Assembly (NCBI RefSeq): GCF_000007925.1
Contig: NC_005042.1
Coordinates: 186,001 to 250,000 of the forward strand
Source: Prochlorococcus marinus subsp. marinus str. CCMP1375
Lineage (GTDB): Bacteria; Cyanobacteriota; Cyanobacteriia; PCC-6307; Cyanobiaceae
Reading direction: 5' to 3'
DNA: 64,000 nt
Translations under genes and position numbers: made by a program
Notes under the pieces: model-generated
What the model was told of the DNA's origin: nothing
The model's input: the letters and a program-made list of their open reading frames with translations, nothing else
Database searches by the model: none
Shown here: one piece after another, positions 19,165 to 28,970 of the stretch
Layout of the letters: each line of letters opens with the position of its first letter
Numbering within the stretch: the first letter of the stretch is position 1

Positions 19165-20281
19165 ATTTGTCTACATTTTTGTAGGTCTCCCAAAAACTTT
19201 TCATTTGAAGAGTAGTACCAATACTTACTCTCAGTGAGCCATGGATTAAAGGTTTGTTTTTCATATTTCTAACTAAGATTCCAGCTGATTTAAGAGATGT
19301 TTCAACATCATTGTGAGATTGATGTGTTGGCCATAGCAAGAAATAATTCCCTGCATCCATGTGATGTCTGACTTTATTAGCGCATAATCTTTTTTGAATC
19401 CAAATTCTTGCTTGTAATACTTCTGCAACATAATTGTCGACATATTCTTGATCTGTAAGAGCAGCAAAGGCTGCTGTGACTGCAAAGCTATTGATATCAT
19501 ACGGGCCGGTCACACGAGTAATTCGATCAATTACACCAGGATGTCCTATAGCAAATCCAATACGTAATCCTGCTAAACCAGATGTCTTTGAGAGTGACCT
19601 GAGAACAACAAGATTTGGTGTTTTTCTAAAATCAACAACTGGTAGAACGCTATCTCCTAAGAATGCTTCGTACAACTCATCGACAACGACTAAAGTTTTT
19701 GGTGACAAGTGAGCTAATTCAAGTATTTTTGTTGCTGATAGAGTTGTACCTGTTGGATTATTAGGGTTGCATATAATTAAAATCGTCGGCTTTAGCTTAA
19801 TTAGTGAATTGCGAATTGCTTGTAAAGGGAATTTAAAATCTGAACCTTCATAGGAGATCTCAATGGCTTTCATACCCTGCATAGATGCACAAGGTTTGTA
19901 GTAGCCAAAGGTTGGAAGTGTTGTTAGATATTGCTTATTTCTATCTCCATAGGCATAGAAAATAGAGTGAATTGCAGAATCTACGCCATTGAATAGTCCT
20001 ATTTGGTTAGGCTTAAGAAGACTGACAAAATAGGGCGAGTTAAGGTTATTTACAACAGCTTTCTGAAGACCAAGGTATTCAGGATATATAGAGATTTGTT
20101 CAGAAGTGATCTTTTTAATTGCATTTAGGACTTTAGGACTAGGTCCAATAGTATTTTCATTAAAATCAAGTCTAAGAAGATCTCTTCGTCCTTCTAGGGG
20201 GGCTGAATAAGGAGTCATCTGTTCGACTTCCAAACGTGCTGGTGGTATTTTGTTTAATGGCTTATTTTTAGAAGACTCCAT
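19148..20281 (-). CDS. hisC: Histidinol-phosphate aminotransferase-like PLP enzyme
   Basis: A fold-type I aminotransferase of 377 residues: RLDFNENTIGPSP near the N-terminus, CNPNNPTG, VVDELYEAF, the PLP lysine in RSLSKTSGLAGLRIG and a C-terminal SLRVSIGT. These match HisC, which converts imidazole acetol-phosphate to histidinol-phosphate, though paralogues of this family act on other substrates. I start at the ATG at 20281, which overlaps the argS stop by one base; the longer frame upstream lies inside argS. Confidence 0.8.
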   Translation of the reverse strand: MESSKNKPLNKIPPARLEVEQMTPYSAPLEGRRDLLRLDFNENTIGPSPKVLNAIKKITSEQISIYPEYLGLQKAVVNNLNSPYFVSLLKPNQIGLFNGVDSAIHSIFYAYGDRNKQYLTTLPTFGYYKPCASMQGMKAIEISYEGSDFKFPLQAIRNSLIKLKPTILIICNPNNPTGTTLSATKILELAHLSPKTLVVVDELYEAFLGDSVLPVVDFRKTPNLVVLRSLSKTSGLAGLRIGFAIGHPGVIDRITRVTGPYDINSFAVTAAFAALTDQEYVDNYVAEVLQARIWIQKRLCANKVRHHMDAGNYFLLWPTHQSHNDVETSLKSAGILVRNMKNKPLIHGSLRVSIGTTLQMKSFWETYKNVDKFKALN

Positions 20282-22092
20282 TACATTCTCTCCAAAGTTG
20301 AAATGCCTAGTAGGTTTAACCCTTTCTTTAGGGTATCTCCAGTAAGTTGACATAGTGCCAATCGACATGATCTTGAGGGCTCTTCTGCTTTTAATACAGG
20401 TATTTGATCATAGAAGCGATTAAAAACTTGGCTCAGTTCAAATAAATAATTACAAAGACGGTTAGGCAATAATTCCTCTTCAACGGCAATAATTACTTCA
20501 TCAAACTTTAAGAGCTCTCTAATTAATCTCCACTCTTGAGGCTCGCTAAAATTTAATTTGTTAACTGAAGAATGCAGATCCCCTCCTTTTCTGTTAATGC
20601 CAGCAATACGAACTACAGCATATAAAAGATACGGTGCTGTATTACCTTGTAATGCAAGCATACGATCAAAACTAAATTGATAGTTTGTAATTCTGTTTTG
20701 ACTAAGGTCTGCATATTTAACTGCTGCAATGCCAATCGTATTTGAAACCTTTTCAATAAAGGCCTGGCTTTCTTTGCGATTCTCTTCATTAAGACGCCTT
20801 TCAATATCAAGTTTGGCTCGAGAAATTGCTTCGTCTAGAAGGTCTTTAAGGCGTACTGTTTCGCCTGAACGTGTTTTTAATTTTTTACCATCTTCTCCTT
20901 GGACTAGACCAAATGGTACATGCTCTATTCGAGATGATGAGGGCAACCATTTAGCACGTTTAGCCACTTGAAAAACTCCTGCAAAATGGTTTGCTTGCCC
21001 AGAATCAGTTACATATATGATTCGACCAGCACCATCACCATCTGGCTGGTCTTTTAGTCGATATCTAATAGCAGCTAAATCTGTTGTTGCATAATTAAAA
21101 CCACCATCAGCTTTCTGAATAATTAATGGTAGTGGGTTTCCATCCTTGCCATTAATACCATTTAAAAATACACATTTTGCACCGTCATCTTCCACTAATA
21201 ATCCTGATCTTGTCAGGTCGTCTATTACACCTTGTAAAAAAGGATTGTAAAAGGATTCGCCTCTTTCGGAAATTTCAATTTTTAGGCGATCGTATATTTT
21301 ATTGAACTCTTTGCGAGATTGCTCACATAAGAGTTCCCAAGCCTTGAGACTTTCTTTGTTACCCCGCTGTAAGTTAACTACTTCATTGCGTGAGCATTGT
21401 TGAAAGTATTCATCTTCGTCAAAGCGTTGTTTTGCTTTCTTATAAAACTCTACTAAGTTTCCAAGATTTATAACATTAGCAGTTGTAAGTGCTTTGGGAG
21501 CAACTTCCTTAAGATGTGTGATTAGCATGCCAAATTGTGTTCCCCAATCGCCAACATGATTGAGACGAATAACCTTATAACCACGATAATTTAGAATTCG
21601 GGCAATTGAATCACCAATGATTGTGGAGCGTAGATGTCCCACATGCATTTCCTTAGCGATGTTTGGACTAGAAAAATCAACTATTACTGGTTTGAGCTTT
21701 TTTGTAATCTCATCATCATTAACAAGAGGTACTCCAAGAAGATCATCATTTAGCCGAGAGGTGATCTCATTAATAAGACAAGTATTTTGAAGAGTTAAGT
21801 TGATGAACCCAGGACCAGCTATTTCAGGTGGCAGGCAGATAGCTTTAAATACTTCATTGCTTTCCAGTTGCTTTATAAGAATTTCAGCAATTTGTCGCGG
21901 TGATTTTTTGATTATTCTCGCTAGTGCTAATGCACCATTAATTTGAAAATCTCCAAATTCAGGTTTAGTAGCAGCTACTAATTGAGGGTTTAAAAAATCA
22001 CCAGATTCTTTTACTTGAGACGCTGCTTCAGGGAAAGCAGTGTTTAATGCGCGCTGTACTTGCTGATTTAATGATTTGTAGATGTTATACAT
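20281..22092 (-). CDS. argS: Arginyl-tRNA synthetase
   Basis: This class I synthetase has 603 residues, within the usual 550-600 range. The HIGH-type motif is [12 protein letters not shown] near residue 151, the KMSKS-equivalent region is [13 protein letters not shown], and the N-terminal Add-1 domain and C-terminal anticodon-binding domain ([14 protein letters not shown]) are both present. It is in a run nadC-argS-hisC on the minus strand, 6 bases after nadC. Confidence 0.97.
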   Translation of the reverse strand: MYNIYKSLNQQVQRALNTAFPEAASQVKESGDFLNPQLVAATKPEFGDFQINGALALARIIKKSPRQIAEILIKQLESNEVFKAICLPPEIAGPGFINLTLQNTCLINEITSRLNDDLLGVPLVNDDEITKKLKPVIVDFSSPNIAKEMHVGHLRSTIIGDSIARILNYRGYKVIRLNHVGDWGTQFGMLITHLKEVAPKALTTANVINLGNLVEFYKKAKQRFDEDEYFQQCSRNEVVNLQRGNKESLKAWELLCEQSRKEFNKIYDRLKIEISERGESFYNPFLQGVIDDLTRSGLLVEDDGAKCVFLNGINGKDGNPLPLIIQKADGGFNYATTDLAAIRYRLKDQPDGDGAGRIIYVTDSGQANHFAGVFQVAKRAKWLPSSSRIEHVPFGLVQGEDGKKLKTRSGETVRLKDLLDEAISRAKLDIERRLNEENRKESQAFIEKVSNTIGIAAVKYADLSQNRITNYQFSFDRMLALQGNTAPYLLYAVVRIAGINRKGGDLHSSVNKLNFSEPQEWRLIRELLKFDEVIIAVEEELLPNRLCNYLFELSQVFNRFYDQIPVLKAEEPSRSCRLALCQLTGDTLKKGLNLLGISTLERM

Positions 22093-22098
22093 TATTAA

Positions 22099-22962
22099 TT
22101 AATTCACCTCTTGCTTATTGAAGCGCATACTAAAATCGATCCAAGTGCTCTGAGTAATAGGAGAACTGGTTGAAATTATGTCTACTCCAGTTGATGCAAA
22201 ATCAAGTATTTTATTAGGATCAATCCCTGAGGCTTCAATTATCAATTCTTTCGAATTTTGTTTTGCTAACTCTCTTAATTGAGGGATGAGATTAGTTATT
22301 TCGTTTGGAGACATTTCATCGAGAAGTATTCCATCAGCTCCAGCAGAGACAGCTTCTTTTGCTTCTTGTGTTGTTTCAGCTTCGACAATAATTTTAGTTG
22401 TCCATGGAATATTAGACCTAAGAGTGTGAATAGATTGTTTTATCCCATGACTCCAAGCAATATGGTTTTCTTTAAGCATTGCTGCATCATCGAGCCCTAA
22501 GCGATGATTGATACCACCACCACATCTCACGGCATATTTTTCTAGTTGACGAAGACCAGGAGTTGTTTTCCGAGTATCTGCTAAAAGAATTCCTGTACCT
22601 TGAAGCTTGGAAACTAGTCTTTTTGTAGCAGTTGCGACTCCAGAGAGATGCATTGCTAAGTTTAGGGCTGTGCGCTCACCGGCGAGGAGTGAAGCTACCG
22701 GGCCATTCAAATCCATAATTTTTTCGCCAACCATCAATTTTGCACCTTCTCCTTTTTGTAAAGTTATTTCGATGGATGGATCAAGTCGCTGAAAAAGACA
22801 TTTCACTATTTCACCACCACAAAAGATCCCTTCTTGTTTACTTACCCAGTGTGCATGAGCACGGTAATTTTCAACAGCTGATTGACTAAGATCACCTCTA
22901 CCTAGGTCTTCATTAAGCCAGGTGTCTAAAAGATGATGGATATTGGGTGTGATTATATTCAA
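22099..22962 (-). CDS. nadC: Nicotinate-nucleotide pyrophosphorylase (quinolinate phosphoribosyltransferase)
   Basis: NadC makes nicotinate mononucleotide from quinolinate and PRPP in NAD synthesis. The 287-residue product has EDLGRGDLS, the ADTRKTTPGLR motif, VRCGGGINHRLGLDDAAMLKENH and a C-terminal SSPITQS. The start must be TTG at 22962: an in-frame TGA stands two codons upstream and no ATG precedes the conserved EDLG segment. A 12-pair hairpin lies in the spacer upstream. Confidence 0.95.
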   Translation of the reverse strand: MNIITPNIHHLLDTWLNEDLGRGDLSQSAVENYRAHAHWVSKQEGIFCGGEIVKCLFQRLDPSIEITLQKGEGAKLMVGEKIMDLNGPVASLLAGERTALNLAMHLSGVATATKRLVSKLQGTGILLADTRKTTPGLRQLEKYAVRCGGGINHRLGLDDAAMLKENHIAWSHGIKQSIHTLRSNIPWTTKIIVEAETTQEAKEAVSAGADGILLDEMSPNEITNLIPQLRELAKQNSKELIIEASGIDPNKILDFASTGVDIISTSSPITQSTWIDFSMRFNKQEVN

Positions 22963-23002
22963 GATTCAATAGTGAGGAGACAAAGTTGAAATGAGAGTTG
23001 TT

Positions 23003-23031
23003 ACTCCCAGGCAATGAATTGCTTGGGGAGT
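23003..23031 (-). other. Strong hairpin between mnmE and nadC
   Basis: On the + strand ACTCCC (23003-23008) pairs with GGGAGT (23026-23031), and AGGCAA (23009-23014) with TTGCTT (23019-23024) with one G bulged and one wobble, closing a four-base loop. In the transcript it falls 60 bases after the mnmE stop and 40 before nadC. No T-tract follows on the minus strand, so it may be an mRNA 3'-end or leader structure and not a simple terminator. Confidence 0.5.
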
Positions 23032-23077
23032 CCTATTGAAAGGAAAGTGAAATTGGATTTCCCAATAATAAGTTGTT

Positions 23078-24445
23078 TTATTTACCAATACAAAATCTTG
23101 AGAAAATTCTATCAAGCAATGCTTCAGTTACTTCTTCTCCTGTTAACTCACCTAATTTGTAGATAGCTTCTCTTAAATCAATGGTCCAGAAATCCCAAGC
23201 CAAGCTCTCAGCCGCTACTTTTTCTATTTGATCTAAAGCATTCACTGCAACTTTGACTAGGTCTAATTGCCTTTGGTTAAGTGCAACTTCTATACCTTCG
23301 AGTTCATTAGCACCAGCTAGTTTTAATAATTCTTGAATCAATTCTTTTTCTCCTTCCCCAGTGATTGCAGTCATAGTTGCATGTGGTTGAATATTGGTGG
23401 ATTGGGATTTAAGATCAGCTTTATTCCCTATGATTAGAGTTGGAGTCCCTTTTGGTATTTTTTCTAAAAGGTTTTGGTCGTTTTTGTTCCAACCTTTACT
23501 AAGATCAAAGATCAGTACAACAATATCAGCAGTAAATAAAGTTTTTTGGCTTAGCGAAACTCCTATTTTTTCGATTTCATTATTAGTTTCTCGAATCCCA
23601 GCTGTATCGATCAGCGTTATTGGAACGCCTTCCAAAATAATTTCACTTTCCAAGAGGTCCCTTGTTGTTCCTGGTAAGTCTGTGACTATGGCGCGCTCGT
23701 GTTTGCTAAGTAGGTTTAATATAGAACTTTTGCCGACATTTGGTAGGCCTACCAAGGCTACTTTTAGGCCATTACGAATTAAAGAGCCTTGTTTTGCGTC
23801 ATTAATTAGTTGCTTAAGTTCTGCGCGGATCAACATTAAATCAGTTAATAATTTCTTGGAGTTAAGTTTTGGTAGATCCTCTTCAAAATCAATGCGGGCT
23901 TCTATTTCACTAAGTTGATCCAGTAGCTTTTCTCTTAAGTAATTTATTTTATTAGTAATATCACCATCAATCCCGGCAATTGCAAGTTGAGCAGCTTTTT
24001 GACTTCTTGCATGAATTAAGTCATTAATAGCTTCAGCTTGCGTTATATCAAGTCTTCCATTGAGAACAGCTCTTTGACTAAATTCACCTGGGAAGGCCCT
24101 TCTAGTTTTAGGCTGCTTTAAAATTGCATCAAGAACTTGTTGCACAACTATCAGTCCACCATGGCAGTGGATTTCCACGACATCTTCACCTGTAAAACTT
24201 CTAGGTCCATCCATTATTAATATTAAAACTTCATCGATATTTTTTTTAGTACTTTTGTCTATGACATGTCCGTAAAGAATTTTATGACTGCTCCAAATTT
24301 TGTTGCTTGGGGTCCGAACAACATTTTTTACGACTTCTTTCGCTGAAGCTCCAGAGACTTTGACAATTGCAATTGCTCCTTGCCCTGGTGCAACAGCTGA
24401 TGCTATTGCTGCAATGTTTTCTTCGGTTGAGAAAGCTAGGTCCAT
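23078..24445 (-). CDS. mnmE: tRNA modification GTPase MnmE
   Basis: MnmE works with MnmG to modify U34 of certain tRNAs. The 455-residue protein has the N-terminal TrmE domain (SGEDVVEIHCHGG-type sequence, here FTGEDVVEIHCHGG), an inserted G domain with GLPNVGKSS, DTAGIRE and NKAD, and the catalytic C-terminal FCIGK. All key elements are intact. Confidence 0.97.
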   Translation of the reverse strand: MDLAFSTEENIAAIASAVAPGQGAIAIVKVSGASAKEVVKNVVRTPSNKIWSSHKILYGHVIDKSTKKNIDEVLILIMDGPRSFTGEDVVEIHCHGGLIVVQQVLDAILKQPKTRRAFPGEFSQRAVLNGRLDITQAEAINDLIHARSQKAAQLAIAGIDGDITNKINYLREKLLDQLSEIEARIDFEEDLPKLNSKKLLTDLMLIRAELKQLINDAKQGSLIRNGLKVALVGLPNVGKSSILNLLSKHERAIVTDLPGTTRDLLESEIILEGVPITLIDTAGIRETNNEIEKIGVSLSQKTLFTADIVVLIFDLSKGWNKNDQNLLEKIPKGTPTLIIGNKADLKSQSTNIQPHATMTAITGEGEKELIQELLKLAGANELEGIEVALNQRQLDLVKVAVNALDQIEKVAAESLAWDFWTIDLREAIYKLGELTGEEVTEALLDRIFSRFCIGK

Positions 24446-24521
24446 AAACTAATGATCAGATTGTTTTCTCTACGATCGACTTCATTCTCATGCGTTAGTT
24501 TAGTGTCTAATAGGTTATGAA

Positions 24522-24980
24522 ATGATTCGAATCCTCCGTAACATAATTAAAAGGGTTAGAAGCCTTTCTCATTGGATTTGGAAACAAGAAGGTACTCCAG
24601 CCAAGAGAGCCCGGGGTGTAGCAATTGGCATTTTTAGTGGGTGTTTTCCGTTTTTCGGATTTCAGTCTCTGATTGGGATTTGTCTTGCAAGCCTGTTTAA
24701 GGCTAATCATTTACTTGCAATCATGGGGACTTGGATAAGCAACCCTTTTACATATATACCTTTGTATTGGATGAATTACAAAGTTGGATCATACTTTTTA
24801 GGCAGTGACGCTACAGTTCAAGTTTTGAGTAATGTTAAAGATGTTCAAATATGGCATCAAGGCTGGAATATTACCATGAGAATATTATTTGGATCAACAA
24901 TTGTAGGGTTTTCCTCAGGTATAGTAATGGGTAGTTTATTTTACTTTCTTTCAAAAATAGTCACTAAGAAAAATATTTAA
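24522..24980 (+). CDS. DUF2062 membrane protein
   Basis: The 152-residue protein has a basic N-terminus, then the DUF2062 core: ARGVAIGIFSGCFPFFGFQ, a Trp-x-x-Asn-Pro-Phe-Thr motif (TWISNPFTYIPLYW), and three likely membrane helices, the last near the C-terminus. The family is widespread and has no settled function; it often sits near cell-envelope genes. It is divergent from mnmE and convergent with selO. Confidence 0.85.
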   Translation: MIRILRNIIKRVRSLSHWIWKQEGTPAKRARGVAIGIFSGCFPFFGFQSLIGICLASLFKANHLLAIMGTWISNPFTYIPLYWMNYKVGSYFLGSDATVQVLSNVKDVQIWHQGWNITMRILFGSTIVGFSSGIVMGSLFYFLSKIVTKKNI

Positions 24981-25026
24981 ATTTAGCTTTATTCTTTAGG
25001 ATATAATGTAAAGATAAAAATAGAAT

Positions 25027-26529
25027 TTAGTCAATTGATGTTTCATTGATCCAAGCATGAAATGGAACCCAATCATTCTTTTCATCAATTGATTTCCAGA
25101 TAGCTTCGATTTTAGACTTTACAGGTGTATTTAAGAGATTCCATCTGTACAGTCTTGATTTGATTGCGTTGATTTCATTTGGGACAAGACTTATCAATCT
25201 CTCTTGATTGTAGTGCCAAATGTCTCTCCAATTATTCCATTGTTTTCTTGGCGGCAATGGAAGATAATTTGCTAAGGGTTCTAAGGATGAGGTGTTTCTA
25301 GGCAGCCCATTATCATTAATTAATTGAGCAAGTTGGTTGAAAAAATCTCCATATGAAATGTCCCAATTTGAGAGCAATTGTAATGTTGCTTCTATAAGAT
25401 CTTCAGTGTTATTGTTATTTGACTTCGTTGGATTAATATCTATTATTTCTTCAAGGTTTGCCGGAAATCCGAGACGTCGATTTAGACAAGCACGATAGTG
25501 AGAAGCATAGATTGTGAAAAAGTTATCTAATGTCTCTGCCATGGCTTCACGAGATATCAACATTGCCAGTGGTTCTTGCAGTAATTTCAGATTTTCATAG
25601 CATATCCTTGGTTGACGACCAAAAGAATACATTCCAGTTTGATCAAAATATGCAGCTGTAAAATTTGGGTCCCAGTCTTCAATGAATGCAAAAGGACCAT
25701 AGTCAAAACTTTCTCCTGCTAGGGACATATTATCAGTATTCAAAACTCCATGGGTGAAGCCTGCTGACATCCATCCAGCTGCTAGTTTTGCAACACGGCT
25801 CACTAATTCTCTATAGAAAGCGATTAATTGAGCATCAGTATTTGCAGAACAGTCTGTCATAGATGTTGAATTTATTATATCTATATTTGGATAGTGATTT
25901 TTAATCACATACTTTAAAAGCTTTTCTAACCCTTTTGGATCACGTAGATATAGGAATCTTTCGCATGTCCCAAAACGTAAATGTGTTTGTGCTATGCGCA
26001 CCATGACAGAACTGCGAGTAGGTGATGGCTCATCTCCTCTCCACAATTTTTCACCTGTTTCAATTAAAGATAATGTTCTACTGGTAGTTACTCCGAGCTT
26101 ATGCAGAGCTTCGCCGGCAATGATTTCACGTATACCTCCTTTTAAAGTTAAGCGTCCATCACCTCCTCGGCTCCAAGGGGTTTGTCCTGACCCTTTCGTT
26201 CCTAAGTCTTGCAGCTTGCCATAAGTATCTCTTGTTTGACCATATAAAAAGCCTCGTCCATCACCTAAGAATGGATTGTAATTACCAAATTGATATCCAT
26301 GATATCTCAACGCTAAGAAAGGAGCCCTCCCTTGAAACTTCCCATAGGCTTCAATAAAATTTTCATTAGTAATTGTCTCTGAGTCGATACCTAGTTGCTG
26401 TAAAACATAGTCATTCCTATACTGTAATACGTGTTTTGGAAAGACCGCGGCTTCTACAACATCCCAGTAGTCAGAACCTAATCCCTCAATAGAAGATTCA
26501 AAATTTAGAGATAGCAATTTATTTTGCAA
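25027..26529 (-). CDS. selO: Protein adenylyltransferase SelO (YdiU/UPF0061)
   Basis: SelO is a pseudokinase-fold enzyme that AMPylates proteins and is linked to redox stress. The 500-residue product contains FLGDGRGFL, LKGGIREIIAGEALHKLGV, the RFGTCERF segment and the metal-binding HGVLNTDNMS followed by DYGPFAFIEDWDP. The bacterial C-terminal selenocysteine/cysteine motif is not evident here. The start is TTG at 26529, preceded by AAAAGGA with good spacing, so it is likely the true start. Confidence 0.93.
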   Translation of the reverse strand: MQNKLLSLNFESSIEGLGSDYWDVVEAAVFPKHVLQYRNDYVLQQLGIDSETITNENFIEAYGKFQGRAPFLALRYHGYQFGNYNPFLGDGRGFLYGQTRDTYGKLQDLGTKGSGQTPWSRGGDGRLTLKGGIREIIAGEALHKLGVTTSRTLSLIETGEKLWRGDEPSPTRSSVMVRIAQTHLRFGTCERFLYLRDPKGLEKLLKYVIKNHYPNIDIINSTSMTDCSANTDAQLIAFYRELVSRVAKLAAGWMSAGFTHGVLNTDNMSLAGESFDYGPFAFIEDWDPNFTAAYFDQTGMYSFGRQPRICYENLKLLQEPLAMLISREAMAETLDNFFTIYASHYRACLNRRLGFPANLEEIIDINPTKSNNNNTEDLIEATLQLLSNWDISYGDFFNQLAQLINDNGLPRNTSSLEPLANYLPLPPRKQWNNWRDIWHYNQERLISLVPNEINAIKSRLYRWNLLNTPVKSKIEAIWKSIDEKNDWVPFHAWINETSID

Positions 26530-26584
26530 GAAGATCCTTTTCTAGATTTAATAAGAAGTTGACCTTACTTAGAAGTTCATCTAA

Positions 26585-28915
26585 TTAATTTATGCCTGTA
26601 CGAGCAATGTCCAAAACATCTGCCATTGCACGAATTTTGTTTATAGTCATTGTGAGTTGATTGGAATTTTTTACTTCAACTTTAAGGTCAATACAGGCTG
26701 GTTTCCCGTAGGCAGTTTGAACACGTGCATCACTTACGTTAATTCCGCTATCAGAAAGGCGCATCAAAATGTCTTTTAGAACACCTACTCGATCAATTAC
26801 TTCTATTCTCAGCTTTGCAGAGAACTTGGTTTCTTGCTGAATTGACTTTTCATTCCATTTCACAGTTAACTGTCTAGCAATAGGTATATTTTCGACATTT
26901 ATACAATCTTGTCTATGAATAGTAATTCCATGATTTCCAAGTGCAACAGTCCCAAGAATGTCTTCACCTGGGAGAGGGCTACAACATCCTCCTAAGCGAT
27001 AATCAAGGCCTTCTAGACCCATGATAGGAGATGCTTTTGTAGAAGTTTTGTTTGGAGATAATGTATCTCGACGATCAGATATATCTTGAGCAACTTTCGC
27101 ATTTGTTTCAGGAGATACCTGATTCATATTTTGAAGACGTATTTCTTCTTGGAGACGATTGAGTATTTGATGAAGAGTAACTGCTCCAAAACCTAGAGCT
27201 GCAAGCAAATCATCAGTAGATTTTAAATTACACCGTGTAGCTACTTTAGTCATTGCCTCACTGTTCAGCAATGTGTCAAATCCCTGCCTGCCTAAATCAC
27301 GTTCTAAAAGGTCTTTGCCTCGTTGAATGGTTTCATCACGATGACTAACTTTGTACCATTGTCTTATACGATTACGTGCGGTAGGCGTAGCTACAAAATT
27401 GAGCCAATCAAGACTTGGGTGAGCAGTATTGCTAGTTACAACCTCAACAAAATCGCCATTATTTAATGCTGTTGCTAATGGACATAATTTGTCATTGATG
27501 CGTACACCATGGCAATGATTCCCTATTTCAGAATGAATGCGATAAGCAAAGTCTATAGCTGTTGACCCTTTCCTAAGACCAACGACATCACCTTTTGGCG
27601 TAAAAACAAATACCTCTTCATCGAACAAATCTTCTTTTATAGAGGAAAGGTAGTCATTATGATCTGAGCTACCCTCTTCTTGTTGCCAATCAACTAGTTG
27701 ACGGAGCCAGTTAAATCGTTCTGTATTTCCAGAAGCTGGAGACCCGCCTTCTTTATATTTCCAGTGCGCGGCTATACCAAATTCAGCTACTTGGTGCATT
27801 TCTTGAGTCCTTATTTGGACTTCAATAGGTCTATGTCGACCAATTACCGCTGTATGAAGAGACTGATAGCCGTTCGGCTTAGGTAGCCCAATATAATCTT
27901 TAAAACGCCCTGGGATAGGTCGAAAAGTATCATGTACAACTGCAAGTGCTCTATAACAAGTCTCTAGGTTTGGGACAATGATACGTAGTGCTGCAACGTC
28001 ATAGATTTCATGAAACTCCTTATCTTGTTTCTCCATTTTGCTCCATATGCCAAAGAGATGCTTAGGACGGCCATCAATATTGCAATCGTTAAGACCAGCA
28101 TTAATAAGACGATTTTTAAGTAATTCAATTGTCAGATGTAATCGCTTTTCTCTTTCACTGCGTTTGGTAGCTACTTCTTGTTGTATTTTTTTGTAGGATT
28201 CTGGCTCAAGTAATTTAAATGCAAGGTCTTCTAATTCCCATTTAAATCTTCCTATGCCAAGTCTATTTGCTAAAGGAGCATAGATTTCCCTAGTTTCCAA
28301 AGCAATTCGTTGTTGCTTCGCAGGTTGAAGTACCTCAATTGTTCTCATGTTGTGCAACCTATCTGCCAATTTGACAAGAACAACGCGAATATCCCTAGCC
28401 ATTGCTAAGAACATTTTACGTAAGTTTTCAGCTTGAGCTTCAGTTCTGTTCGTGAAATGAATGCCTCCTAATTTAGTAACACCTTCAACTAGTCCTCTAA
28501 CTTCACTTCCAAAATAAGCTTCTAGTTCTGGAAGTGTAATGCTTGTATCTTCAACAACATCGTGAAGGAAACCAGCCGCTATGACTGTAGGACTTGCTCC
28601 TATATCTCTCAACAGATCTGCGACAGCAATAGGATGACTTATGTATGGATCTCCACTTACACGAAATTGTCCTTTGTGAAGTCGAAATGCTAAATCGAAA
28701 GCTGATGCTAACAATGTGTCTGAATCAGCAGGACAAGATTCACCTATTGCATTAGGGGCTTGATCTATACAATTTTTCAACCAAACTGGTAGTGGTATAG
28801 CATAATCATCAGAACTACTAACTATTTCAGGCCTAAGCTGAGGTTCATCAGGCATGTCCGCATTCCAGGCTAGAGAAGCCTGTGTTTCATTAGATGCAGA
28901 CGTGGCTTTAAACAT
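26585..28915 (-). CDS. Bifunctional (p)ppGpp synthetase/hydrolase
   Basis: A 776-residue Rel/SpoT homologue controlling the stringent response. The hydrolase HD domain is intact (GFLHDVVEDT, His118-Asp119), the synthetase domain has GRFKDYIGLPKPNGYQSLHTAV near residue 340, a TGS domain follows (VFVFTPKGDVVGLRKGSTAIDFAYRIH), and an ACT domain ends the protein. The RxKD form of the synthetase motif is that of bifunctional enzymes. As the only Rel-family gene in the window it may be the sole alarmone enzyme, but that is inference. Confidence 0.95.
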   Translation of the reverse strand: MFKATSASNETQASLAWNADMPDEPQLRPEIVSSSDDYAIPLPVWLKNCIDQAPNAIGESCPADSDTLLASAFDLAFRLHKGQFRVSGDPYISHPIAVADLLRDIGASPTVIAAGFLHDVVEDTSITLPELEAYFGSEVRGLVEGVTKLGGIHFTNRTEAQAENLRKMFLAMARDIRVVLVKLADRLHNMRTIEVLQPAKQQRIALETREIYAPLANRLGIGRFKWELEDLAFKLLEPESYKKIQQEVATKRSEREKRLHLTIELLKNRLINAGLNDCNIDGRPKHLFGIWSKMEKQDKEFHEIYDVAALRIIVPNLETCYRALAVVHDTFRPIPGRFKDYIGLPKPNGYQSLHTAVIGRHRPIEVQIRTQEMHQVAEFGIAAHWKYKEGGSPASGNTERFNWLRQLVDWQQEEGSSDHNDYLSSIKEDLFDEEVFVFTPKGDVVGLRKGSTAIDFAYRIHSEIGNHCHGVRINDKLCPLATALNNGDFVEVVTSNTAHPSLDWLNFVATPTARNRIRQWYKVSHRDETIQRGKDLLERDLGRQGFDTLLNSEAMTKVATRCNLKSTDDLLAALGFGAVTLHQILNRLQEEIRLQNMNQVSPETNAKVAQDISDRRDTLSPNKTSTKASPIMGLEGLDYRLGGCCSPLPGEDILGTVALGNHGITIHRQDCINVENIPIARQLTVKWNEKSIQQETKFSAKLRIEVIDRVGVLKDILMRLSDSGINVSDARVQTAYGKPACIDLKVEVKNSNQLTMTINKIRAMADVLDIARTGIN

Positions 28916-28970
28916 CTGACCAAGTGCGTTAATTCATTTTATTCGTGCTTGAGCAGCCTTGCTAAAATTT

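Noticed and set aside
20282-20368. N-terminal extension of hisC
   Set aside because: It is antisense-free but lies inside argS coding sequence in another frame and has no family resemblance; the ATG at 20281 fits TAATG coupling.
22966-22978. CTCCTCAC on the minus strand resembling the Yfr1 small-RNA motif
   Set aside because: Only eight bases match, the flanking Yfr1 stem-loops are absent, and the site is in the nadC leader, not the usual Yfr1 location.
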